Below are positions 33,454 to 41,346 of a stretch of 64,000 bases of DNA, in pieces. Source of the stretch: an uncultured Mobilibacterium sp. (lineage in GTDB: Bacteria; Bacillota; Clostridia; Peptostreptococcales; Anaerovoracaceae); assembly GCA_947254375.1 (NCBI GenBank), contig CAMYCF010000001.1:124001-188000 (forward strand). Direction: 5' to 3'. The translations under genes and the position numbers were made by a program. The notes below the pieces were generated by a model. That model saw only the letters and a list, made by a program, of their open reading frames with translations. It was not told where the DNA came from and did no database searches. Each line of letters opens with the position of its first letter. Position 1 is the first letter of the stretch.

Positions 33454-33899
33454 TCCGTGACATCGAGCTTCAGTATGCATACCCGTTCGATCATCGGAGC
33501 TTGGATCTCTGGGAACTCTTCGTCCGCATAATGCTCCATTATCTTTGTCATTCCGAGGATCTTCTCATCGACGTCTTCGACCAAAGATATCTCTCCGCGT
33601 CCCATGACGCTTTTATACAGGAAAGAAAAACAGCATGGGTTCCCGCCTTTTACAAGAACGTGATCCGTATCGGCCTCAAACGACGCGTATCGCGATTTTT
33701 TTATGAGATCGATCTTTTTCCCTTCCTTAGCGCAGTGAAAGTACAGCGTGAGATCGTCGCCTTCTCCCGAAATGCCGAAATTCAGCGGCAATATATACGC
33801 TTCATTTCCGTCGGTAAGACCGAGCCTGCAGCAGTCGCAGTCCTTCAGTATCGCGAGCATCTCACCGGGATCGCTTATTTCCCTATCTTTTCTTCTCAT
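33429..33899 (-). CDS. Pyridoxamine 5'-phosphate oxidase-like flavin-binding protein
   Basis: A 156-residue split-barrel protein. Typical family segments are ILKDCDCCRLGLTDGNEAYILPLNFG near the N-terminus, then LYFHCAKEGKKIDLIKKS and CFSFLYKSVMGRGEISLVED. These proteins bind FMN, F420 or haem and include NimA-type nitroreductase-like members; the exact activity is unknown. ATG at 33899 follows the TAA of the preceding small membrane protein by one base, so translation is probably coupled. It is the last gene of the four-gene operon that begins at 36026. Confidence 0.85.
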   Translation of the reverse strand: MRRKDREISDPGEMLAILKDCDCCRLGLTDGNEAYILPLNFGISGEGDDLTLYFHCAKEGKKIDLIKKSRYASFEADTDHVLVKGGNPCCFSFLYKSVMGRGEISLVEDVDEKILGMTKIMEHYADEEFPEIQAPMIERVCILKLDVTEWSCKAHA

Positions 33900-33900
33900 T

Positions 33901-34185
33901 TTACACACCGCTTATCATATATACCGCCGGCACCGCCAGAAATATCGACAACATCAGTGCGACGTTGAGTATCGCGGCGAAAGGCCTTTTTGCCTTTATC
34001 GACATGCCGAAGCCGAACAGACCGAGTATCGGGCAAAGGACGAGAGTCACCACGCCGCCCCAGCGTACCGATCCGAGAAATGACGAGAATATATCGTCAG
34101 GCAGAAGGAACACTGAGCCCAAAAGGAGTGCTCCGATGATGAACGTAACATATCCGCCTTTCGATTTTTTTCGGTAACCTTCCAT
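33901..34185 (-). CDS. Small membrane protein of unknown function
   Basis: A 94-residue protein with a short basic N-terminus (MEGYRKKSKGGY) and three hydrophobic stretches, about 13-32, 43-62 and 70-90. I do not recognise a family. GGAGG lies five bases before the ATG at 34185, so I prefer it to the upstream ATG at 34197. It sits between msrAB and the PNPOx-like gene, 20 bp and one base apart, in the same operon. Confidence 0.7.
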   Translation of the reverse strand: MEGYRKKSKGGYVTFIIGALLLGSVFLLPDDIFSSFLGSVRWGGVVTLVLCPILGLFGFGMSIKAKRPFAAILNVALMLSIFLAVPAVYMISGV

Positions 34186-34205
34186 TAACGCCTCCAATAT
34201 CTCCG

Positions 34206-35195
34206 CTATTCAAAGAACGGCTTGTAATCTCCGTAACCTTCGTCATCCATACTGTCGTAAGGGATGAATCTCAGCGCCGCTCCGTTTATGCAGTACCTGA
34301 GACCTCCGCCGTCCGCAGGTCCGTCAGGGAACACGTGCCCGAGGTGCGACTTTCCGTCCCTGCTCCCGACTTCGACCCTTCTCATCCCGAAGGAGTTGTC
34401 CTCTTTACATTCCAGCGAGTCGCTCGTTATAGGTGCGGTAAAAGACGGCCATCCGCAGCCGGCATCGAATTTTTTATCCGACGTAAAAAGCGGCTGCCCC
34501 GTGACGACATCGACATATATGCCCTTTCCGTTCTCAAAGTTGAGCGGACTGCTTCCGGCTCTTTCGGTGGCAGCCTTCTGCGTCACATCGAACGCCTCGT
34601 CACCAATCCTCTTTCTTAGTTCGTCGCCCTTTTCAGTGGCGGTAAAATCCCCCAGCACCGGCTCATCTGCGAGGCCGAGCGGTATGTGGCAGTAGCCGCG
34701 CGGATTTTTCTCGAGATATCTTCTGTGGTATTCTTCCGCCGGATAGAAGCAGTCGAGCGGTCGTATCTCCACCTTGAAAGGTATCGATGCGTCCCTGCTC
34801 CCGCTCGCCGCGTGTTTTGCCGCGAGCACGTCATTTATCTTACGCGCCGCCTTCTCGCCTTCCGGGTCGACGAAATATATCCCCGTCCTGTACTGGGTAC
34901 CGATATCGTTCCCCTGCCTGTTGAACGACGTAGGGTCGATTATTTCGTAGAACCTAAGGAGCAGTTCTTCGAGCGACACGATGTTTGCATCGTATTTTAT
35001 CATCACCGTCTCCGCATGGCCCGTATCGCCGCGGCAAACGTCCTCGTATGACGGATCTTCCTTTTTACCGTTCGCGTAGCCTACCTCGGTGTCGATGACG
35101 CCTTTTATACGGCGAAAATATCCCTCGACGCCCCAGAAGCAGCCGCCCGCCAGATATATCGTTTTTACCCTCGGATAAACGCTTTTTATCTCCAT
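34206..35195 (-). CDS. msrAB: Bifunctional peptide methionine sulfoxide reductase MsrA/MsrB
   Basis: A 329-residue fusion repairing oxidised methionine. The MsrA domain (1-160) has the catalytic GCFWGVEGYF with Cys19. The MsrB domain (about 195-329) has CGWPSF, HLGHVFPDGP and the catalytic Cys302 in RYCINGAAL. The paired CxxC zinc sites of many MsrB proteins are not seen. No signal peptide is present, so it acts in the cytosol. It lies 12 bp after the DUF975 gene in the same operon, which hints at an oxidative-stress or envelope role for the group. Confidence 0.95.
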   Translation of the reverse strand: MEIKSVYPRVKTIYLAGGCFWGVEGYFRRIKGVIDTEVGYANGKKEDPSYEDVCRGDTGHAETVMIKYDANIVSLEELLLRFYEIIDPTSFNRQGNDIGTQYRTGIYFVDPEGEKAARKINDVLAAKHAASGSRDASIPFKVEIRPLDCFYPAEEYHRRYLEKNPRGYCHIPLGLADEPVLGDFTATEKGDELRKRIGDEAFDVTQKAATERAGSSPLNFENGKGIYVDVVTGQPLFTSDKKFDAGCGWPSFTAPITSDSLECKEDNSFGMRRVEVGSRDGKSHLGHVFPDGPADGGGLRYCINGAALRFIPYDSMDDEGYGDYKPFFE

Positions 35196-35207
35196 TTTAT
35201 CTCACCC

Positions 35208-36026
35208 CTATTCCGTGATCTGATAATTCCTGAATATCGACTCACCCTTGAATTTGAAGCGCGAAAAATCGCCGTATATCAGAAGCTCGTAAAAGACCGA
35301 CATACCGATGTAGAAGTTGCCCATCGCGGCGTAGAACGGCAGCCTGAGCAGGAAATAAACTATAACTCCCGCGTAAGTCTCCTGATTCACGTTGAAGATC
35401 GTCGTGCCGAGCGCCGTGAGGAGCAAAGCCGCCAGTATCGAAAGCAGGTACGTCAGATCGAGCCTGAAAAGGTTTGCCTTGTTGCCGTCCATCATGGATT
35501 TGCTCTCGCGCATGCATTCGAGGACGCCCTTGCTCGGATCGTCTACGAGTATGAAGAACGACTGTCTGTAAGTGTATACCGCGATTATTCCCGGTACTAT
35601 GAAGCAAAGCGTCCAAAGCGTTATGACGATCCCAACCGTGAGGTTGAGCAGGAACGCTTTAAAGAAGAATTGGAAGCCGTCGAATATCCGCGCGATCTGG
35701 ACCTTGTTGTTTCTGAGCTCCGTGAGCAGGTATATCGATCTTCCGAACGAAAATATCCCCGCGAAGACGACGCCGTAGATCACGATAACGAACGGCAGAT
35801 ACGGCATCTGCTTCATGTCGACATCCGAAGAAGCCAGCATTTTGCTGATCCCGGTCACATCAAAATACGACCGCGGGAAAACTACTCCGAGCATCAACGG
35901 TATCAGTTCGACAAAGATATAATATGTGAGGATCCCGAGCAGATATTTGCCCGAGTTCTGCCTGAGGTGGCCCGAACCGAGCGCTCTTATGAGTCTCGGA
36001 TCCTGTTTTACCAAATTTTTCTGCAT
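35208..36026 (-). CDS. DUF975 family integral membrane protein
   Basis: A 272-residue membrane protein with about five or six hydrophobic segments. The N-terminus is cytosolic-looking (LVKQDPRLIRALGSGHLRQN), and the central FFKAFLLNLTVGIVITLWTLCFIVPGIIAVYTYRQSFFILVDDPSKGVLECMRESKSMMDGNK segment is characteristic of DUF975 proteins. Function unknown. GGAGGG precedes the ATG. First gene of an operon with msrAB, a small membrane protein and a PNPOx-like protein. Confidence 0.85.
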   Translation of the reverse strand: MQKNLVKQDPRLIRALGSGHLRQNSGKYLLGILTYYIFVELIPLMLGVVFPRSYFDVTGISKMLASSDVDMKQMPYLPFVIVIYGVVFAGIFSFGRSIYLLTELRNNKVQIARIFDGFQFFFKAFLLNLTVGIVITLWTLCFIVPGIIAVYTYRQSFFILVDDPSKGVLECMRESKSMMDGNKANLFRLDLTYLLSILAALLLTALGTTIFNVNQETYAGVIVYFLLRLPFYAAMGNFYIGMSVFYELLIYGDFSRFKFKGESIFRNYQITE

Positions 36027-36051
36027 AATTCCCTCCCCTTCATAGAGTTTA

Positions 36052-36081
36052 ATTCTAACACAGGAGATCCGATTTTATCAA
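36052..36081 (-). promoter_or_regulatory. Promoter of the DUF975-msrAB operon
   Basis: The minus strand has TTGATA (36076-36081), an 18-base spacer and TAGAAT (36052-36057) preceded by TGT, an extended -10. It lies 25 bases before the ATG at 36026. Confidence 0.65.
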
Positions 36082-36107
36082 GCCGCGCGCACACATCGCC
36101 GCCTATG

Positions 36108-36116
36108 TGATATAAT
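36108..36116 (+). promoter_or_regulatory. thiN: Extended -10 promoter of thiN
   Basis: TGATATAAT is a TGn-TATAAT extended -10 box 37 bases before the thiN ATG. The -35 position is poor. It is divergent from the DUF975 promoter. Confidence 0.55.
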
Positions 36117-36153
36117 CTTTTAGCATGAATCTACGCGTGAAAGGCGGACGGAA

Positions 36154-36828
36154 ATGACGGATAAAAGCCTTGTAAAAGAAGGCGGACGCTGCCTGATCAT
36201 ATTGCCCTATATCGAAGGTATCGAAGCGCTTCAGCCGGCGGGACTCGCGGAAGATGCCGACTTCGTCGTATGTGCTGACGGAGGCCAGACCGTGGCGAAG
36301 GAATACGGGATAACACCGAATACCGTGATCGGCGACTTCGACTCCACCGATACCGACTTTCGTTTCGACTGCCCGTATATCGCCTACCCTTCCGAGAAGG
36401 ACATCACCGACTGCGAGGCTTGCTTTCTTTTCGCCGCTGACAGACATTTCGGTAAAATCACCGTGCTCGGCGGCATGGGCGGGCGCATCGACCACACCAT
36501 GGGCGCGATAGGCGCTCTATGCGCTTTCTTCGAAAAATTCCCGGGCGGCATCACCTTCGTCGACGGCAGGAACACAATGACGGCGGTAAAAGACGGCACG
36601 ATCGTCCTCGAGCGCTCCGACAGGTATAAATACTTCTCCCTCTTTTCCCTCGACGAAAAAGCTGCGGGAGTATCGATAAAAGGCGCGAAATACGAACTCG
36701 ACGATGTCGTCCTCCCGAGAGCGTCGACCCTCGGCATAAGCAACGAGATCGCGGAAGACAGCGCCGAGATAACTATACGAAAAGGAACGGTCCTCGTCAT
36801 GCGCTCATCCGACCCTTCCGCCTCATAA
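36154..36828 (+). CDS. thiN: Thiamine pyrophosphokinase
   Basis: A 224-residue enzyme transferring pyrophosphate from ATP to thiamine to make TPP. Family motifs: CADGG (40-44), GDFDS (60-64), EKDITD (81-86) and the GGMGGRIDHTMG stretch. The C-terminal thiamine-binding sheet follows. Length is normal for the family. No riboswitch precedes it; the TPP riboswitch lies after it, in front of thiT, so uptake but not phosphorylation is feedback-controlled in this arrangement. Confidence 0.95.
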   Translation: MTDKSLVKEGGRCLIILPYIEGIEALQPAGLAEDADFVVCADGGQTVAKEYGITPNTVIGDFDSTDTDFRFDCPYIAYPSEKDITDCEACFLFAADRHFGKITVLGGMGGRIDHTMGAIGALCAFFEKFPGGITFVDGRNTMTAVKDGTIVLERSDRYKYFSLFSLDEKAAGVSIKGAKYELDDVVLPRASTLGISNEIAEDSAEITIRKGTVLVMRSSDPSAS

Positions 36829-36836
36829 CATCAAGC

Positions 36837-36864
36837 TTGATTAAAACATACTAACGTGTATAAT
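36837..36864 (+). promoter_or_regulatory. Promoter of the TPP-riboswitch-thiT unit
   Basis: TTGATT (36837-36842), a 16-base spacer and TATAAT (36859-36864). It starts just after the thiN stop and about 25 bases upstream of the riboswitch aptamer. Confidence 0.7.
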
Positions 36865-36887
36865 AATTACACAGACAGAAACAAAAA

Positions 36888-36968
36888 TAACACCGGGGGA
36901 GCTTTCGCTGAGAAATCCATTGGATGACCCTTATACCTGATTCGGATAATGCCGACGTAGGAAGGTAA
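36888..36968 (+). promoter_or_regulatory. TPP riboswitch (THI box)
   Basis: The hallmark elements are present in order: GGGGGAGC, GCTGAGA, GACCCTTATACCTGAT and CGGATAATGCCGACGTAGG. This aptamer binds thiamine pyrophosphate. The following expression platform ends in a hairpin that covers the thiT ribosome site. TPP is expected to lower thiT expression. Confidence 0.95.
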
Positions 36969-37012
36969 AAAAGTCGATCGCGTTTCAAGCACGACGGACA
37001 CGGAAGTACACC

Positions 37013-37037
37013 CCCCTTATTCTAAGGAGGTTTTTTT
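37013..37037 (+). promoter_or_regulatory. Hairpin sequestering the thiT ribosome site
   Basis: CCCCTTA pairs with TAAGGAGG around a TTC loop (one mismatch), hiding the AAGGAGG ribosome site, and seven T follow before the ATG at 37038. The same structure could act as a short terminator or as a translational switch for the TPP riboswitch. Confidence 0.6.
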
Positions 37038-37688
37038 ATGTCAGGAAACATACAGCACTTTTTCGAAAGCACGCAGGGACAGATCCTCTCGATCGCAGTC
37101 ATCGCGGTAGCGCTGCTCCTCATCATGATCGGCGACAAAAAGTCCGGTAAAAAGACGGACACCAAGGCGCTGACGATCTCTGCACTGATGATCGCGATGG
37201 CGATCGTCCTCAACCAGATAAAACTCTTTCACATGCCTCAGGGCGGTTCGGTCACCCTGCTCTCGCTCCTTCCGATAGTCCTCGTGGGCTACTTCTTCGG
37301 ACCGCGCAGAGGCATCATCGCCGGCATATGCGTGGGCATGCTCGACCTGATCCTGAATCCGTACGTAATACACCCGATACAGCTTCTCGTCGACTACCCT
37401 CTCGCCTTCGGTGCGCTCGGCATGTCCGGCCTCATGAAGGATAAAAAGAACGGCCTGACGAAGGGATACATCCTCGGCGTCTTCTCGAGATACATCTGCG
37501 CAGTAATAAGCGGCATCGTATTCTTCGGTGCATACGCGCCTAAAAATTTCAACGCCGTCACATGGTCCCTCTGGTACAACCTCACGTACCTCGGCGCCGA
37601 AGCCGTGATAACCCTCGTTATCATAAATATCCCGCCGGTAAAAAGCGCATTCCAGCGCATGAAGAATTCTATCGAGAACGGCAGATAG
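37038..37688 (+). CDS. thiT: Thiamine transporter, ECF substrate-binding component ThiT
   Basis: A 216-residue membrane protein with about six helices, the S component that captures thiamine for a shared ECF module. After an unusual N-terminal helix (18-34) comes the ThiT-type core: TKALTISALMIAMAIVLNQIKLFHMPQGGSVTLLSLLPI, with the conserved PQGGSVTL stretch, and NPYVIHPIQLLVDYPLAFG, with the thiamine-contacting region. The TPP riboswitch upstream supports the ligand. No general ECF module lies next to it; the ECF set at 45-47 kb is under different control. The AAGGAGG site is seven bases from the ATG. Confidence 0.94.
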   Translation: MSGNIQHFFESTQGQILSIAVIAVALLLIMIGDKKSGKKTDTKALTISALMIAMAIVLNQIKLFHMPQGGSVTLLSLLPIVLVGYFFGPRRGIIAGICVGMLDLILNPYVIHPIQLLVDYPLAFGALGMSGLMKDKKNGLTKGYILGVFSRYICAVISGIVFFGAYAPKNFNAVTWSLWYNLTYLGAEAVITLVIINIPPVKSAFQRMKNSIENGR

Positions 37689-37744
37689 CAGCTGTAAAAA
37701 GCGCGGCAAACGGCACAGCCGCCGGACGGCAAAACTCACAACAA

Positions 37745-37773
37745 AACGGGCTGACAAAAGTCAGCCCGTTTTT
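37745..37773 (+). terminator. Bidirectional terminator between thiT and the surface protein gene
   Basis: A perfect 11-bp stem (AACGGGCTGAC with GTCAGCCCGTT, loop AAAA), followed by TTTTTCTT on the plus strand and preceded by AAAA, which gives T's on the minus strand. It can stop both converging transcripts. Confidence 0.9.
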
Positions 37774-37836
37774 CTTGCCCGATCATATTTCTCATGTTTC
37801 GCATGTTTCTATGACGGTTGTATTTACCTTAAGGAT

Positions 37837-40800
37837 CTAGTTCTTCCCCGCTCTTTTGCGAAGCATAACAGCCAGTCCGAACCCTGCCGCGAGAAGGAGC
37901 ATTCCCGACATGAGCATGAGTTCGCCCGACATGTCACCGGTAGCTACTCCCGCTTTTTTGTCGGCAGCCTTAGGCTCAGGAAGTTTGTCATATGTAGCCG
38001 TTATCGTCGTATCTTCTTTGAAGGTGCCTTTGAGCGACTTATCCCAAGCTTTGAACTTATAGCCCTTATTTCCTACGGCATCCTTCGCCGGGATCTCTGC
38101 TTCCTTATTAGGATTTACATAGTATTTCGCGGCATCGCCTTTTGCGAGTTTACCGTTTTTACCCGGATCCATAGTTACGGTCACATAGCCTGCAGGTTTC
38201 TCAACGCCTTCACCCGCGGCGACTACACCTTCGATCTCATCGTATGTAGCCTTGATAGTGGTATCATCCTTGAAGGTTCCTTTGAGAGACTTATCCCAGG
38301 CTTTGAATTTGTATCCCGTGTTTCCTACGGCATCCTTTGCACGGATCTCTACTTCCTTCATAGGATTTACGTAGTATTTAGCGGCATCGCCTTCGGCGAG
38401 CTTTCCGTTCTTGTCCGGATCAATCGTTACGGTCACATACTTCGACGGTTTCTGAACTCCTTCGCCCGCAGCGATCACATCGTCATATACTATATGCTCG
38501 TTTCCGAAATCGATGTTCTCCCACGCAGGAGGCTCTACTATGTTCATCCAGTAATTAGGTTGATCGTTGTCTCCGAGGATCTTGAGGTTTTTACCCGGTT
38601 CTGCCACGCCGATCGTCTCCTTCGAGATCTTTACGCCCTTGGCGTAAGGCTCTCCCGGTTTTTTATCGGCGCTGTAGGTGTTTCCGCCTTGGAGATATGC
38701 GTTTTTAACGCTGACGCTTCCTTCTCCTGCTACGGCATCCCCGCCGTCACCGTGTTCGCCTCTTCCTCCGATAGCTATGAGCTTTCCGTTTCCCGTGATA
38801 TTTCCGTTCTTGAGGAATACCGCAGGCGCACCGCTCGTCGTGGTTGATACCCTGCCTCCGCCGTATACGCCGAGGACAGCTCCTTCAGCTATGTCGAGGT
38901 TTCCGTTCTCGACTACGAGTGCAGGCTGACCCGTGTAAGGCTTGCCCGTCGCGGGATCGTCGCCCGTAGGAGCTTCGTCTCCCCTTACGAAAACGTTTCC
39001 GTTTACCTTTACATTTCCCGTTACCTTCACTACAGGCTCGACGTTTTTGTTGGCCGTGCCGTTGTCGGTCAGGAAGTTCGTATTTGAATATATGAGCGAG
39101 TTATCGAGTACAGCTCCGTCCTTGAGTTCGAGCTGACCGTTGATCTGCGCTCCGGTCAGATATTTGTTCTCGTGCGGATCGTAGTTCATTTGGAAGGTTC
39201 CGCCGTTTTCGACGACGATCTTTCCGAACATCGAAGAGTCCCGCAGGCAGAGCTTTGCGCCCTTCTTTACGATGACTTTTACTCTGCTCTTGACCTTCAT
39301 GTTTACGAGTGTAAGGTCGGTTCCGTCCTCCAGAATAAGCGTCTGTTCAACGCCTTCCGACGACGGTTTTCCGAGCTCGCCGTACATGCCGCTCGTGTGC
39401 GATCCGTACCACGCCTTTATGTCTTTAGGGACCGTTACGGTCTCGTTCAGTCCGCCGAATTCGGCGATGTACCAAGGTTCCATGTCCCACATGTACTTGC
39501 CGTCGGCCGTCTGCGTCGCGTTCTCGATTTTGAGGTAGTCGATGAGCTTCTCGTCGAGTCCGTACACCCTGAAAGGCAGTTCGTTGCTCACGGCCGTGCG
39601 TCCGTCCTTGAGGACGAGTTTTACTTTTACCTTGTATTCGCCTTTTTTCTTAGGCGTTCCGTTAAGTGTGATCGAACTGTCGTATGTAGAATATACGCCC
39701 TTCATGCCCGATTCCGCGTCGAGGACGATCTCCGTCTTTTCGTGATCGATGTCGAGCCCTTCCGTTTTATTGAGAGGTACCCACGCATCGTCGGCAGGAA
39801 CGGCATCTTCCTTATCCGTCTCGGCCGCCAGGACCTGCACGTCGCTGTTTTTATTCGTGCTTACGCTCGTCGTCGCGCCGGATACGCCGTCATACTTCTG
39901 CTGGTTTACGACGGCTCCCTCGAATTTGCCTACGAGTTTTACCTTGATGAATTTCTGAGGAGTTACAGGTTCGTTGTTGATCTCGACGAATCTTTTACCT
40001 TTCTCGTTCGATTTTACATATTTAAATTGGTGTTTGCTTCCGTCCTTCATTTGGAAAGTCAGAACGTCGCCGTCCTTCGGCTCGTTCATATAGAGAATCT
40101 TACTGTCGGTATCTATATAATATCCGTCGGTATAAGTCATAAATTTACTGTCTTTTTCCTTCATCGGAACGTCGCCGTTCGATATTCCCGTGATCTTTCC
40201 GGCCGTGTCGTCAGGGGTAAAAGTCATCGTAAAATATACGACTCCGTTTTTATCGGTTATCGTAAAAGACGTCTCTCCGCCCGGCGGTGTAACAGGCGTA
40301 TCGCCGCCCGAACCTGCAGGCGTGAATACCTTGCTGCTTTCATCGTAGATGTTGCCCATGAACGCGGTCGGATCCTTGATCGTAAGGCTGAGCGTTCCTT
40401 TTGCCGTCTTTATAGCTACCTTATCGCCGGCCGACAGTGGCGAAAGCATAATCTGCGCGTTCCCTTCGTCGAGCGAATATTTTCCCCCGTGCGAAAGCTC
40501 ACCGAAGTTATCGGTCTTTGCGAAGTCCCTGCCGTTTACGGAAATTCCCGTTATGTCTTTCAGATACTTCGCGTCGTTCACATTTAGTCTGCAGCACGAA
40601 AAAGTGTTCGGGGAGCTGCCCGTTATGTCGATGTGCTCTCCCGCAGCCGGATCCGTGCCCGGTTCCGCTCCGGGATCACCGCCGCCTCCGTTCGGAGTAT
40701 ACACTTTGCTTTCTTTATCGTATATGTCACCCATCAACGTATCCGGGTTATTGACAGTGAGACTGAGCGTTCCTTCATCCGTAAAGATCTTGACCTTGTC

Positions 40801-41118
40801 ACCTTCGTTGAACTTAGAAAACTGGATCTCGCTATCGCTCTCGCTGAGGCGATATTTACCTGTGCCCCAAAGCGAGCCCGTTACCGGTATCTTCTCCCAG
40901 GTCTTCTCGTTTACCGTGATCTTGGTGATCTTATCGAGATATTTGCCGTCATTCAGCTTAAGACTGCAACTCGAAAACCCGCCCCTGCTCCCGACCACGT
41001 CGATATGTTCGGCGCTGTCGGCAAAAGCTATCGATGATGCCGGTAAAATCGACGATATGACCATCGCCGCGCCCATCATGATCACCGCAAGCTTTTTGAT
41101 AAGCTTATCCTTAACCAT
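37837..41118 (-). CDS. Large surface-anchored protein with two N-terminal and two C-terminal repeats
   Basis: A 1093-residue protein starting MVKDKLIKK at ATG 41118 (AGGAGG upstream). A signal peptide (1-33, cleavage after AFA) is followed by two 106-residue repeats (37-142 and 161-267) joined by a Gly/Pro linker. A third domain (about 280-385) comes next, then a middle region with beta-sheet-like, Gly/Asn-rich repeats (about 500-860). Two 80-residue repeats (about 882-1045) contain YVTVT-DP-KNGKLA and GYKFKAWDKSLKGTFK, similar to bacterial surface stalk repeats. The end has a hydrophobic helix and RKRAGKN, a sortase-like tail, though the pre-helix motif is ATGD rather than LPxTG. The N-terminal repeats faintly recall DUF1533/haem-interacting domains, which I cannot confirm. 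The promoter carries a TetR-type operator shared with the operon upstream. Confidence 0.85.
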   Translation of the reverse strand: MVKDKLIKKLAVIMMGAAMVISSILPASSIAFADSAEHIDVVGSRGGFSSCSLKLNDGKYLDKITKITVNEKTWEKIPVTGSLWGTGKYRLSESDSEIQFSKFNEGDKVKIFTDEGTLSLTVNNPDTLMGDIYDKESKVYTPNGGGGDPGAEPGTDPAAGEHIDITGSSPNTFSCCRLNVNDAKYLKDITGISVNGRDFAKTDNFGELSHGGKYSLDEGNAQIMLSPLSAGDKVAIKTAKGTLSLTIKDPTAFMGNIYDESSKVFTPAGSGGDTPVTPPGGETSFTITDKNGVVYFTMTFTPDDTAGKITGISNGDVPMKEKDSKFMTYTDGYYIDTDSKILYMNEPKDGDVLTFQMKDGSKHQFKYVKSNEKGKRFVEINNEPVTPQKFIKVKLVGKFEGAVVNQQKYDGVSGATTSVSTNKNSDVQVLAAETDKEDAVPADDAWVPLNKTEGLDIDHEKTEIVLDAESGMKGVYSTYDSSITLNGTPKKKGEYKVKVKLVLKDGRTAVSNELPFRVYGLDEKLIDYLKIENATQTADGKYMWDMEPWYIAEFGGLNETVTVPKDIKAWYGSHTSGMYGELGKPSSEGVEQTLILEDGTDLTLVNMKVKSRVKVIVKKGAKLCLRDSSMFGKIVVENGGTFQMNYDPHENKYLTGAQINGQLELKDGAVLDNSLIYSNTNFLTDNGTANKNVEPVVKVTGNVKVNGNVFVRGDEAPTGDDPATGKPYTGQPALVVENGNLDIAEGAVLGVYGGGRVSTTTSGAPAVFLKNGNITGNGKLIAIGGRGEHGDGGDAVAGEGSVSVKNAYLQGGNTYSADKKPGEPYAKGVKISKETIGVAEPGKNLKILGDNDQPNYWMNIVEPPAWENIDFGNEHIVYDDVIAAGEGVQKPSKYVTVTIDPDKNGKLAEGDAAKYYVNPMKEVEIRAKDAVGNTGYKFKAWDKSLKGTFKDDTTIKATYDEIEGVVAAGEGVEKPAGYVTVTMDPGKNGKLAKGDAAKYYVNPNKEAEIPAKDAVGNKGYKFKAWDKSLKGTFKEDTTITATYDKLPEPKAADKKAGVATGDMSGELMLMSGMLLLAAGFGLAVMLRKRAGKN

Positions 41119-41157
41119 TTGACCTCCTAAAAATTTGCAAAAAAAATATAACCTACA

Positions 41158-41173
41158 GTTAGTACTCACTAAC
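41158..41173. promoter_or_regulatory. Operator-like palindrome GTTAG-N6-CTAAC in front of the surface protein gene
   Basis: GTTAGTACTCACTAAC is a palindrome with 6-bp arms. It lies directly downstream of the -10 box of the surface gene promoter, over the expected transcription start. The same GTTAG-N6-CTAAC form overlaps the tetR promoter at 48130-48145. A further related palindrome (GTTATCTAAC, 41184-41193) lies in the spacer between -35 and -10. Confidence 0.7.
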
Positions 41174-41174
41174 C

Positions 41175-41202
41175 ATGATAACAGTTATCTAACTTATGTC
41201 AA
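41175..41202 (-). promoter_or_regulatory. Promoter of the large surface protein gene
   Basis: On the minus strand a consensus TTGACA (41197-41202), a 16-base spacer and TATCAT (41175-41180) with an extended TGT. This strong core promoter is surrounded by palindromes, fitting a promoter kept off by a repressor. Confidence 0.75.
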
Positions 41203-41265
41203 TACGATTTTTATCCGCCGCAGGGCCTTATGCGAAGATCGTCTTTTTACGGGCATAAAAGCGGT

Positions 41266-41302
41266 AAAAAAGCGGACCGAAGCCCTCGCCTCAGGTCCGC
41301 CT
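41266..41302 (-). terminator. Terminator of the TetR-ECF-ABC operon
   Basis: On the minus strand GCGGACC pairs with GGTCCGC and, inside it after one bulged base, GAGGC with GCTTC. Six T follow. It lies about 45 bases beyond the stop of the last ABC gene. Confidence 0.88.
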
Positions 41303-41346
41303 TTTACGTCAGCCGTTATTAAAAATTTTTACCGATCAATGACCGA

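Noticed and set aside
39172..40587. A 471-codon open frame on the plus strand
   Set aside because: Antisense to the large surface protein gene, with no start signals and no domain.
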